Below, piece by piece: positions 18,392-26,566 of a stretch of 64,000 nt of DNA. The notes under the pieces were generated by a model. That model did no database searches and was not told the DNA's origin. It saw only the letters and a list, made by a program, of their open reading frames with translations. The stretch is from Burkholderiales bacterium UBA4657 (GTDB lineage Bacteria > Pseudomonadota > Gammaproteobacteria > Burkholderiales > Burkholderiaceae_E): NCBI GenBank assembly GCA_002405475.1, contig DHLX01000018.1:297196-361195 (forward strand), given 5' to 3'. The first letter of the stretch is position 1. Each line of letters starts with the position of its first letter. Position numbers and translations under genes: made by a program.

Positions 18392-18856
18392 TCAGGCATA
18401 AGACAGTGGCAGCGCAGTGGTTGCTTTCAATGTTTCCATGACGAAACTTGAGCTGACATCAAACATTTCGGCGCAGGCAATGAGTTTTTTATAGACGCCA
18501 TCATAAGCTGCGATATCGGGCACCATGACTTTGAGTAAATAGTCGGTATCGCCACTCAGGCGGTAAAACTCCATGACTTCCGGAATGGCCGAGACCCCCG
18601 ACGCGAATTTTTCAAACCAGTCGACACTATGACGTGGACTTTTGATCGCGACAAAAACGGTCACGCCCAAATTGAGCGCCGCTGGATTGAGCAGGGCGAC
18701 CTGCCTGCTGATCACCCCCTCGGCCTGCATTTTTTGTACTCGGCGCCAGCACGGCGTGGCCGATAAATGCACGGCCTCGGCCAGTTGTGCCAAAGACAGA
18801 TCAGCGTTGGTCTGTAATACCTCTAAAATCTGTTTATCGAGTTTATCTAGCTTCAT
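18392..18856 (-). CDS. Lrp/AsnC-family transcriptional regulator
   Basis: A 154-residue feast/famine regulator. N-terminal HTH (DKLDKQILEVLQTNADLSLAQLAEAVHLSATPCWRRV, read from residue 3) and C-terminal RAM ligand domain (about 68-145; GDTDYLLKVMV). It is divergent from the amino-acid racemase gene across 113 bp, so it probably controls that gene and itself in response to an amino acid (context inference). Confidence 0.95.
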   Translation of the reverse strand: MKLDKLDKQILEVLQTNADLSLAQLAEAVHLSATPCWRRVQKMQAEGVISRQVALLNPAALNLGVTVFVAIKSPRHSVDWFEKFASGVSAIPEVMEFYRLSGDTDYLLKVMVPDIAAYDGVYKKLIACAEMFDVSSSFVMETLKATTALPLSYA

Positions 18857-18969
18857 TTATTTAATTAATTGGAATAATTTTCCAAAATATTGCCCTCTGT
18901 CCGCAAAAAAAGCAAACCTTTACCCGTTTCGATGCGGAATAATGACAACCTTACGTGATTGGGGGCAAT

Positions 18970-19719
18970 ATGAAAACCATCGGCATTATCGGCGGCATGA
19001 GTTGGGAATCCACCCTGCTTTATTATCAGATCATCAACAGAGAAGTGGCGACCCGGCTGGGAAAATTGCATTCGGCCAAAATTCTGCTGGAAAGCTTCAA
19101 CTTCCAGGAAATTGCCAATCTTCAGGCTCAGGGCGAATGGCCTGTTCTGGCGCGACTACTCTCGGATTCGGCGCGCAAATTGCAAATTGCCGGTGCCGAT
19201 TGTGTGCTGATTGCGACCAACACCATGCATAAGATAGCCGATGAGGTGCAGGCTTCGATTCGTATACCGCTGCTGCATATAGGAGATGCTACAGCGGCCG
19301 CCATTCAATCGCAGGGACTCGACAGTGTCGGGCTGCTCGGCACCCGCTTTACCATGGAGCAGGATTTTTATCGCGAGCGTCTCGAGCGCCTTGATATTCA
19401 TTGCCTGATTCCAGAGCAGGCGCAGCGTGATGAAATGCACCGTATTATTTTTGAAGAACTGTGCCAGGGCAAGTGCCTGCCTGGCTCGAGGCTGATGGTT
19501 CAGCAGATGATTCGCTCGCTGGCCGAGCGAGGTGCGCAGGGTGTCATACTAGGATGTACTGAAATTCCCTTGTTGATCGGTGCCGATGATGCTTGCCTGC
19601 CGGTGTTCGACACTACCAGGCTGCATGCCATGGCAGCCGTGGATTTTATTTATACAGGGTATCTGCCAAGTATGGTCTTTAGTGCAAGGCCATCTGTTGA
19701 TCTGGCCATGGCACACTGA
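18970..19719 (+). CDS. Aspartate/glutamate racemase family protein (RacX/YgeA-like)
   Basis: A 249-residue racemase with the GIIGGMSWEST opening. The first-half catalytic position is ATNTMH, so the N-terminal Cys of classic aspartate racemases is Thr, as in the YgeA branch; the C-terminal Cys is kept in LGCTEIPLL. This asymmetric site is known in broad-specificity racemases. ATG at 18970 has GGGGG directly upstream; an in-frame GTG at 18955 is less likely. Regulation by the divergent Lrp-type gene is probable. Confidence 0.92.
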   Translation: MKTIGIIGGMSWESTLLYYQIINREVATRLGKLHSAKILLESFNFQEIANLQAQGEWPVLARLLSDSARKLQIAGADCVLIATNTMHKIADEVQASIRIPLLHIGDATAAAIQSQGLDSVGLLGTRFTMEQDFYRERLERLDIHCLIPEQAQRDEMHRIIFEELCQGKCLPGSRLMVQQMIRSLAERGAQGVILGCTEIPLLIGADDACLPVFDTTRLHAMAAVDFIYTGYLPSMVFSARPSVDLAMAH

Positions 19720-19875
19720 TTGCGGTTTGTGTTGTCAGCGATAGGCTTATGTGCTTTGCATCACATATGAGGACTCGAATTGAAATAGGCCTCATGAAAG
19801 AGCGCTTTTTCAAGTATGCCAGACGTTGCTTTTTTATGTCCGAAATGGTTAGATAACGTCAAGTTTTGCCGAATT

Positions 19876-19890
19876 GTGACGTTGTGTCAC
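19876..19890. promoter_or_regulatory. Palindrome GTGAC-N5-GTCAC, possible CRP/FNR-type operator
   Basis: A perfect 5-bp inverted repeat (GTGAC at 19876-19880, GTCAC at 19886-19890, spacer GTTGT) lies 29 bp upstream of the YqgE-like start codon. It resembles a CRP half-site pair, but the spacing is one base off the canonical TGTGA-N6-TCACA. A CRP-type gene is present in the window, so control is possible but unproven. Confidence 0.35.
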
Positions 19891-19918
19891 TTGTACCATC
19901 CAGCAAAGGAGGTCGGCC

Positions 19919-20575
19919 ATGAAAACGTTCTTTTACCATGCCCGTTCCTGGGCACTTGCATGTGCTGTATTCGCAGCATTCTTGCCAGCCAGTTGGGCCA
20001 GTGGAGACAGACCTAACCCGGCCACTGATTCGGTCATACTGGTGGCTACTGAAGCTCTGGTGGACCCGGTCTATGCGCAGTCGGTACTGATTGCCAGGCC
20101 GGCTGCAAACGGTATGCATGTGGGTATTATCTTGAACAAGCAGACACCCATTACGCTGGCGACGCTGTTTCCAGCACACGAGCCTTCCAAGGGGGTCAAG
20201 GATAACGTCTTTTTCGGCGGACCGATGACCAGTAATGCGATTGCGGCGGTTATTCAGAAATATCCGGGTGAGGGGCAAAAAGGGGTAATTGAGTTCACCA
20301 AAGACCTGTATATGGTTTTAAGCAGTGATGCCATTGACGCCATTATTGAAAGTGCCCCGAACGATGCACGTTATTACGTTGGCAACGTGATCTGGCGCCC
20401 GGGTGAACTGGCGATGGAGCTGGACAAGGGAATGTGGACCGTATTGCCAGTATCAAACGAGATTGTGTTCCGGAAAAATACCTCCGGGCTCTGGAAGTCG
20501 CTGAACGAAGATTCCAAACTGCTTTATACCGGTATGCCGGTGCCTGCGACAGTGCTGGCGCTGCTACTACGCTGA
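19919..20575 (+). CDS. YqgE/AlgH-family protein with an N-terminal signal peptide
   Basis: A 218-residue protein whose body matches YqgE/AlgH (DUF179): a start region reading SVLIARPAANGMHVGIILNK, then VFFGGPMTSNA and the tail YYVGNVIWRPGELAMELDKGMW. Known YqgE/AlgH proteins are cytoplasmic, but this one begins with a typical Sec signal (Lys2, a 15-residue hydrophobic core and an Ala-x-Ala-like WAS-G site). AAAGGAGG precedes the ATG. It stands alone between the racemase gene and convergent rodA. Exported function unknown. Confidence 0.85.
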   Translation: MKTFFYHARSWALACAVFAAFLPASWASGDRPNPATDSVILVATEALVDPVYAQSVLIARPAANGMHVGIILNKQTPITLATLFPAHEPSKGVKDNVFFGGPMTSNAIAAVIQKYPGEGQKGVIEFTKDLYMVLSSDAIDAIIESAPNDARYYVGNVIWRPGELAMELDKGMWTVLPVSNEIVFRKNTSGLWKSLNEDSKLLYTGMPVPATVLALLLR

Positions 20576-20580
20576 ACCCG

Positions 20581-20612
20581 GCAGCGTCACCCTTGGATCA
20601 GGTGACGGCTGC
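20581..20612. terminator. Hairpin between convergent yqgE-like gene and rodA
   Basis: GCAGCGTCACC (20581-20591) pairs with GGTGACGGCTGC (20601-20612) with one bulged G and a 9-nt loop, just after the yqgE-like stop and covering the rodA stop. No U-tract follows on either strand, so it could be a weak bidirectional terminator or a transcript-end stabiliser. Confidence 0.4.
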
Positions 20613-21693
20613 GCCGGATGGTCATTAGAATGCCACAACCGATGGCGAGCGTGATCATGGCCGTTCCGCCATAACTCATGAAGGGCAGGGGCACGCCCAC
20701 GACCGGCAAGATGCCGCTGACCATGCCCATATTGACAAAGGCATACATGAAAAAAATCAGGGTGACGGCACTGGCCAGCAGGCGGCCGAACAAGGTACCA
20801 GCGCTCGAGGCAATCAGAAATCCCCGGATGATCAGGGCAAAATAAATCAGCAGCAGTACGAAATTGCCTATTAGTCCGAATTCTTCGGCATAAACACTGA
20901 AAATAAAGTCGGTGGTGCGTTCCGGAATAAATTCCAGATGGGTCTGGGTGCCCTGCATCCAGCCTTTGCCCAGAATGCCACCAGAACCAATTGCTACGGT
21001 ACTTTGTATGATGTGAAAACCTTTGCCCAGGGGATCGCTGCCAGGGTCGAGCAGGGTCAATACGCGCTGGCGCTGATAATCATGCATCAGGGTCCAGACC
21101 AGCGGCAGACTGGCCAGCCCGGTCAAAATCAGCCCGGTCAGGATTTTCCAGGACAGTCCGGCAAAGAAAATGACCGCAAAGCCCGAGGAAAATACCAGAA
21201 TGGCGGTACCAAGGTCGGGTTGTTTCAGAATGAGAATGGTCGGAAACGCCAGCAACAGGGTGGCGATGACATAGTCTTTCCACTGTAATACTGCTTCTCG
21301 TTTGTGAAAATACCAGGCCAGCAGTAAGGGCAGGCCAATTTTCATGATTTCTGAGGGTTGAATATTGATCGGCCCGAGGTCGAGCCAGCGTGTCGCCCCC
21401 TTTTTGGTGACACCAGCAAGTTCTACCAGCACCAGCAATATCAGCCCTGCCACATAAATCGGCACTGCTGCGCGCATCAGCGTCTGCGGGCTGCACAAAG
21501 ACACGATCCACATGACCAGCGCCGCCAGCAATAAATTGCGAAGATGACCCTGCATACGCCCAGGAAAATCGTAAGCACTGGAAAACATCGTGAGCAGGCT
21601 AACCGATACCAGGACTATCAGGATGGTGAGCAAGGGCCGATCGAATACATCGACATACGGTTTAATACGGCTCCACCAGCGCTGTTTTATCAT
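20587..21693 (-). CDS. rodA: Rod-shape SEDS glycosyltransferase RodA
   Basis: A 368-residue multi-pass SEDS protein, the peptidoglycan glycosyltransferase of the elongasome and partner of PBP2. Signature stretches: ATRWLDLGPINIQPSEIMKIGLPL, FSSGFAVIFFAG, GSGGILGKGWMQGTQTHLEFIPERTTDFIF (family Trp/Gly-rich loop) and FMSYGGTAM near the C-terminus. Its ATG overlaps the mrdA stop by 4 bp. Last gene of the mreB-mreC-mreD-mrdA-rodA transcription unit. Confidence 0.97.
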   Translation of the reverse strand: MIKQRWWSRIKPYVDVFDRPLLTILIVLVSVSLLTMFSSAYDFPGRMQGHLRNLLLAALVMWIVSLCSPQTLMRAAVPIYVAGLILLVLVELAGVTKKGATRWLDLGPINIQPSEIMKIGLPLLLAWYFHKREAVLQWKDYVIATLLLAFPTILILKQPDLGTAILVFSSGFAVIFFAGLSWKILTGLILTGLASLPLVWTLMHDYQRQRVLTLLDPGSDPLGKGFHIIQSTVAIGSGGILGKGWMQGTQTHLEFIPERTTDFIFSVYAEEFGLIGNFVLLLIYFALIIRGFLIASSAGTLFGRLLASAVTLIFFMYAFVNMGMVSGILPVVGVPLPFMSYGGTAMITLAIGCGILMTIRRSRHLIQG

Positions 21694-23657
21694 GGCTGCT
21701 TTTCTTCCTCGTCGGGACGAAGTGGTGGCGGCAGGCCAAGCTCGCCAATGGGGGTTTCACTGGTAACAGCAATGCCCGGCCTGCTCTGGCTCAGCCCGTC
21801 AGGCAGTTTGCCGAGTAACCAGTAGTCAAAGACCTTGCGCGCGATGGGTGCTGCGGCACGTGAACCGAAGCCACCATTTTCAACAATAATGGCAAGCGCA
21901 AGCTTTGGTTTTTCTGCCGGCGCAAACGCCATGTAAAGCGAGTGATCGCGGAAGCGCTCGGCTATTTTGGCGGCATCATATTTTTCACCCTGTTTGATGC
22001 CGATGACTTGTGCCGTTCCGGTTTTACCTGCGGCGGCATACGGCGCACCAGCAAAGGCGGCAGCGGAAGTACCAAAGCGGTTGACATCGACCATGGCCGC
22101 TTTGACGGCCTGTACATGGTCGGGTTTGAGATTGATCTGGCCGGTCGCAGTTGGGTTGGTCAGACGACGCTGCCGGGTCTGGCTGTTTTCTACCGCTTTG
22201 ACGACATGCGGACGCATGACCATACCGCCATTGGCCAGGGTTGCGGTGGCATGCGCCAATTGCAAAATGGTAAAGCTGTTATAACCTTGCCCAATCCCAA
22301 CTGAAATGGTTTCACCGGCGAACCATTTCTGGCTCGCAGGATTTTTGAAAGCGCGGCGCTTCCATTCCTGATTTGGCAGCACCCCGGCTTTTTCTCCTTC
22401 CAGGTCAATCCCGGTCATCTGCCCAAAGCCCCAGGGCTTCATGAAATCATGGATGGCTTCAATACCTAATTCATTCGCCAGCGTGTAGTAATACACATCC
22501 GATGAAACCACAATCGACTTATGCAGATTGACCGGCCCATGCCCGCTCGGATTGGAATCACGGAATTTGTTGCCGCCAAAAATGAAAAACCCCGGGTCAT
22601 TAATGATGGTATTGACGTTGCGTTTGCCGAGTTCGAGTGCCGCCAGTGCCATGAACGGCTTATAGGTTGAGCCCGGAGGATATAACCCTCTTAAAGGCCG
22701 GTTTAGCAGTGGTTTGTCTTCGTTGTTGTTCAGCGCATCCCAGTTCGACTGGTCAATGCCCTCGACAAACAGATTGGGATCAAAACTGGGTGAGCTGACA
22801 AAAGCCAGTATGTCACCGGTATCTGGTTCAATAGCCACCAGAGCGCCGCGCCGCCCATCAAACAGCTTTTCAGCAAGGGTTTGCAGCTTGATGTCGAGCG
22901 ACAAATACAGGTTATTCCCCGGCGTTGCCGGCGTCGATGACAGTGTTTTGACGGCACGCCCTCCGGCTGTGACTTCGACCTGTTCAAAACCGGTTGAGCC
23001 ATGCAGTTCCTGTTCATAGTATTGTTCCACTCCGATCTTGCCAATGTATTCGGTGCCATGATAATCAGAGGTATTACTCATTTGCTCTATACGTATCAGG
23101 TCACGTGCCGAAATACGGCCGATATAGCCAATGACATGTGCTGCCGTAGTGCCTTGAGGATATTCGCGGAACAGCCGTGCCTTGATATCTACCCCGGGAA
23201 AACGGAAGCGGTGTGCGGCAAAACGGGCGACTTCCTCGTCTGACAGGCGAGTGCGAATCGGTATCGATTCAAAATTTTTCGATTCTTCCAGCAGTTTCTT
23301 GAAACGTCTTTTGTGATGTGCCTGTATTTCTATGACCAGAGACAGGTCATGAATCACCTGATCGAGTTCCTGGTTGATTTTGGCCGGGGTGATTTCCAGC
23401 GTGTAGGCTGAGTAATTGCGTGCCAATACCGTGCCATTCCGATCAAAAATGAGCCCCCGATTAGGGGTCACTGGCACAATCGAAATGCGATTTTCCTCGG
23501 CTTGGGCGTGGAAGTCCTGGTGACGAACGATCTGCAGCCAGGCAAACCGCATCAGCAGTATCAGAAAACATAGCAATATCAGCAGGGTGATAAATAGCAG
23601 CCGGCCACGAAACTGCTGTATTTCGCGTTCCGTATTGCGTATTTCAGCCAGTCGCAT
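21690..23657 (-). CDS. mrdA: Penicillin-binding protein 2
   Basis: A 655-residue elongation-specific transpeptidase. One N-terminal membrane helix (about 20-42), pedestal domain (NRGLIFDRNGTVLARN), then the transpeptidase domain with the active-site serine in GSTYKPF (SxxK), VSSD as the second motif and GKTGTAQ as the third. It works with RodA directly downstream. The C-terminal extension is Pro/Glu-rich. Confidence 0.97.
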   Translation of the reverse strand: MRLAEIRNTEREIQQFRGRLLFITLLILLCFLILLMRFAWLQIVRHQDFHAQAEENRISIVPVTPNRGLIFDRNGTVLARNYSAYTLEITPAKINQELDQVIHDLSLVIEIQAHHKRRFKKLLEESKNFESIPIRTRLSDEEVARFAAHRFRFPGVDIKARLFREYPQGTTAAHVIGYIGRISARDLIRIEQMSNTSDYHGTEYIGKIGVEQYYEQELHGSTGFEQVEVTAGGRAVKTLSSTPATPGNNLYLSLDIKLQTLAEKLFDGRRGALVAIEPDTGDILAFVSSPSFDPNLFVEGIDQSNWDALNNNEDKPLLNRPLRGLYPPGSTYKPFMALAALELGKRNVNTIINDPGFFIFGGNKFRDSNPSGHGPVNLHKSIVVSSDVYYYTLANELGIEAIHDFMKPWGFGQMTGIDLEGEKAGVLPNQEWKRRAFKNPASQKWFAGETISVGIGQGYNSFTILQLAHATATLANGGMVMRPHVVKAVENSQTRQRRLTNPTATGQINLKPDHVQAVKAAMVDVNRFGTSAAAFAGAPYAAAGKTGTAQVIGIKQGEKYDAAKIAERFRDHSLYMAFAPAEKPKLALAIIVENGGFGSRAAAPIARKVFDYWLLGKLPDGLSQSRPGIAVTSETPIGELGLPPPLRPDEEEKQP

Positions 23658-23670
23658 AGTTCATCGTTTG

Positions 23671-24216
23671 CTATAAAGGACGGGTCGCGTCCCTGACTGG
23701 GGGGCGGCGTTGCGGGGCTAGTAACAGCCAGGTGGCCAAGGGCCATAATAATGTAGCGCTGAGGCAGTCAAGCAGAAACCCAAAACCTGGAAAAGCAGCG
23801 CCATTGATGATGCGTACAACGACTACCGTCAGCTGCGCCGTCAGTAGCATTGGAAAAATATGCAGCATTTGGCCGGCGAGTCCGAACCACAATACCCGGC
23901 GGTGCAGGGCAATGGCGGCATACGACAGCAGCGAATAGGCCAATGCATGCTCTCCTAGCAGAGTGGCCTCATGCACATCCATGCATAAACCCAGGAAAAA
24001 AGCGCTCCCAATACCTACCTTACGAGGTTGATGCAGGCTCCAGAATACCAGTACTAGCGCTAACCAGTCAGGTATTCCGATCCAGCTACCCCAGGGCAGT
24101 AAATTGAGCAAAAAAGCGCTAGCCAGCGAAAGTGCAATGAACAGTGGCGATACTGGCAGCAACAATTTGGTCGGCCCGCGTGTGTCCATCAGAGCGAATG
24201 TGGAAAAGCGCTTCAT
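23671..24216 (-). CDS. mreD: Rod-shape-determining protein MreD
   Basis: A 181-residue inner-membrane protein with five to six hydrophobic helices and the MreD signature region (WLALVLVFWSLHQPRKVGIG, then FFLGLCMDVHEATLLGEHAL). Its start overlaps the end of mreC by 4 bp and it precedes mrdA by 13 bp. Part of the elongasome membrane complex. Confidence 0.95.
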   Translation of the reverse strand: MKRFSTFALMDTRGPTKLLLPVSPLFIALSLASAFLLNLLPWGSWIGIPDWLALVLVFWSLHQPRKVGIGSAFFLGLCMDVHEATLLGEHALAYSLLSYAAIALHRRVLWFGLAGQMLHIFPMLLTAQLTVVVVRIINGAAFPGFGFLLDCLSATLLWPLATWLLLAPQRRPPVRDATRPL

Positions 24217-25109
24217 GGGCTGATTTTTTTCTTGTTGGTGGGCATTGCTGGTTCAGGTTCGGGTTTCGGCGGCAGCGAAGGCTGCCATTGCAGTACCAGA
24301 TAATGGCTATGCCGATTGACACCACCAATGGGTTCGCTGACCACCTTGGCAAAAGCCGAGGCGGCATTGCGCTCTACCCGAATGACCCGACCCACAGCCA
24401 GCCCGGGAGGATAAATGCCATCCAGGCCGGAGGTGACCAGCATATCCCCATTTTGAATATCAGCGTTGGCTGCCATAAAACGTAATTCAAGCGTTTGCGG
24501 CTCGGTGCCGCCAAAGGCAATGGCTCTTAAGCCATTACGAACAATTTGTACTGGAATTGCCAGATCGCGATCGGTCAGTAAAGCGACTTCGGCCGTTAGT
24601 GGAAATACCCGGATGACCTGGCCGACCACACCCTCGGCATCAATCACCGGCTGCCCTGATTGCACATTATGCTTGAGGCCCTTGTCGATCACGATTTTAC
24701 GAACAAAAGGGTCACGTGCATCGTACAGGACTTCGGCAAACAGCGCAGGACTGGTCAGACGCTGGCGTAAATCGGCGAGGCGTCGCAACTGGGCATTTTC
24801 GGCCGCCAGCTGCCGCTGAGTTTGCAAAGCCTGGGCATTAGTCAGGCGCTCCAGGCGCAATTGCTCGTTTTCTTTTTTCAGCACTGCCTGTGAAACAAAG
24901 TAATTATTGACAGAAAGAATGGCCTGACTTGGCCACAAAGCCACCTGTTGTGCCGGGTACAGAGCAGTGCCGATAACCTGACGCAATAAAACCAGTACCT
25001 GGTAACGGGCATCAACAAACAACAGGACCAGGCATAAGGAAGCAAAAAACAGCAGCCGTGCCCGAGCGCTCAGCCCTTGGTTAAAGAGGGGCGGTGGGCT
25101 AAGCTCCAT
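24213..25109 (-). CDS. mreC: Rod-shape-determining protein MreC
   Basis: A 298-residue bitopic protein: one membrane helix (about 17-37), a coiled coil (about 70-115, LKKENEQLRLERLTNAQALQ), then the periplasmic beta-domain (VVGQVIRVFPLTAEVALLTD; GDMLVTSGLDGIYPPGLAVG). The C-terminal tail is Pro/Glu/Lys-rich (KPEPEPAMPTNKKK). It scaffolds PBP2/RodA onto MreB filaments. Starts 17 bp after the mreB stop. Confidence 0.96.
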   Translation of the reverse strand: MELSPPPLFNQGLSARARLLFFASLCLVLLFVDARYQVLVLLRQVIGTALYPAQQVALWPSQAILSVNNYFVSQAVLKKENEQLRLERLTNAQALQTQRQLAAENAQLRRLADLRQRLTSPALFAEVLYDARDPFVRKIVIDKGLKHNVQSGQPVIDAEGVVGQVIRVFPLTAEVALLTDRDLAIPVQIVRNGLRAIAFGGTEPQTLELRFMAANADIQNGDMLVTSGLDGIYPPGLAVGRVIRVERNAASAFAKVVSEPIGGVNRHSHYLVLQWQPSLPPKPEPEPAMPTNKKKISP

Positions 25110-25126
25110 CCTTCAATCTGGCTGGC

Positions 25127-26173
25127 TCAAAAGTCAGTAGCAAATAAAGCACCTAACTTGTCCATACGCTCGAGCGCCATGCCACAGCCGCGTGCCACAC
25201 AAGTGAGGGGATCCTCTGCCACCAGCACTGGTAGGCCGGTTTCTTCCATAAGTAGCCGATCAAGGTCGCGCAGTAATGCACCGCCGCCCGTCAGCATCAT
25301 GCCGCGTTCCGCAATATCTGCCGCCAGCTCGGGCGGGGTTTGTTCCAGTGCCGATTTCAGCGCCGAGACAATACTGTTCAGGGGATCCGTCATGGCTTCC
25401 AGAATTTCATTACTGGAAATGGTAAAACTGCGTGGAATGCCTTCGCTCAGATTGCGCCCCTTGACTTCCATTTCCCGCACTTCAGAGCCAGGAAAAGCCG
25501 AGCCAATTTCTTTCTTGATGGCTTCGGCTGTCGGCTCGCCAATCAACATGCCGTAATTACGCCGGATATAGTTGATGATAGCCTCGTCGAATTTGTCACC
25601 GCCGACCCGCACACTGCCCTTATAAACCATGCCACCCAGGGAAATGACGCCGACCTCGGTGGTGCCACCGCCAATATCGACCACCATGGAGCCGCTGGCC
25701 TCGCTGACCGGTAGGCCGGCGCCAATGGCAGCAGCCATAGGCTCTTCGATAAGATAGACCTGCGACGCCCCGGCACGCTCTGCCGATTCCTTGATGGCGC
25801 GGCGTTCGACCTGGGTTGAGCCGCAGGGTACACAAATGATGATGCGCGGATTAGGGGCAAACAGACTGCCCGGATGCACCATTTTGATAAATTGCTTGAG
25901 CATCGCCTCGGTCGAATTAAAATCGGCAATAACGCCGTCTTTCATGGGGCGAATGGCCTCGATATTGCCAGGCACCTTGCCCAGCATTTGCTTGGCTTCC
26001 TTGCCGACGGCGCAAATGGTTTTGCGTCCACTCGGGCCCCCTTCGTGGCGAATGGCGACTACCGAGGGTTCATCAAGCACGATGCCCTTGTTGCGCATAT
26101 AAATGAGCGTGTTGGCGGTGCCAAGATCAATGGCGATATCGTTGGAAAAATATTTGGTAAGAAAACCTAACAT
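25127..26173 (-). CDS. mreB: Rod-shape actin homologue MreB
   Basis: A 348-residue bacterial actin. Phosphate-1 loop AIDLGTANTLIY, phosphate-2 VVDIGGGTTEVG and adenosine motif MLTGGGALLRDLD are all present, and the amphipathic N-terminus MLGFLTKYFSND begins at 26173. The frame is open 13 codons upstream to 26212, but length and N-terminus match the family at 26173. First gene of the cell-shape operon; divergent from gatC. Confidence 0.98.
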   Translation of the reverse strand: MLGFLTKYFSNDIAIDLGTANTLIYMRNKGIVLDEPSVVAIRHEGGPSGRKTICAVGKEAKQMLGKVPGNIEAIRPMKDGVIADFNSTEAMLKQFIKMVHPGSLFAPNPRIIICVPCGSTQVERRAIKESAERAGASQVYLIEEPMAAAIGAGLPVSEASGSMVVDIGGGTTEVGVISLGGMVYKGSVRVGGDKFDEAIINYIRRNYGMLIGEPTAEAIKKEIGSAFPGSEVREMEVKGRNLSEGIPRSFTISSNEILEAMTDPLNSIVSALKSALEQTPPELAADIAERGMMLTGGGALLRDLDRLLMEETGLPVLVAEDPLTCVARGCGMALERMDKLGALFATDF

Positions 26174-26272
26174 AAAAACATCCTGGGCAAGCGGTGCGGG
26201 TGAATGAAGCAAATAACCGAAAATGATACCCTAAGTGGACTGAGAAAAAGTTTTTGGGAAGCGATAAACAAG

Positions 26273-26560
26273 ATGTCATTACAAATTTCTGATATCAACC
26301 GGCTGGCGCACCTGGCGCGGCTACAACTTAGTCCCGAGGAGGCCAATACTCTGCTGAGCGAGTTAAACGGCATTTTTGGCATGATTGAACAACTCCAGGC
26401 GGTCAATACCGAGGCGATCGAACCTATGTCTCACCCCCTGGGTGGGGCACAGCGTTTGCGTGAAGATGTTGTCACGGAAACCCCCGACCGCGAAGCGAAT
26501 TTACGAAATGCACCAGCGCAGCAGGACGGCCTGTTTCTGGTACCCAAAGTGATTGAATAG
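26273..26560 (+). CDS. gatC: Aspartyl/glutamyl-tRNA amidotransferase subunit C
   Basis: A 95-residue GatC, the small subunit stabilising the GatCAB amidotransferase. MSLQISDINRLAHLARLQLS is the standard N-terminus, and VNTEAIEPMSHPLG and LREDVV are typical of the family. The start at 26273 is chosen over the upstream in-frame 26204 by homology. Heads the gatC-gatA-gatB operon, divergent from mreB. Confidence 0.96.
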   Translation: MSLQISDINRLAHLARLQLSPEEANTLLSELNGIFGMIEQLQAVNTEAIEPMSHPLGGAQRLREDVVTETPDREANLRNAPAQQDGLFLVPKVIE

Positions 26561-26566
26561 GGAGCG

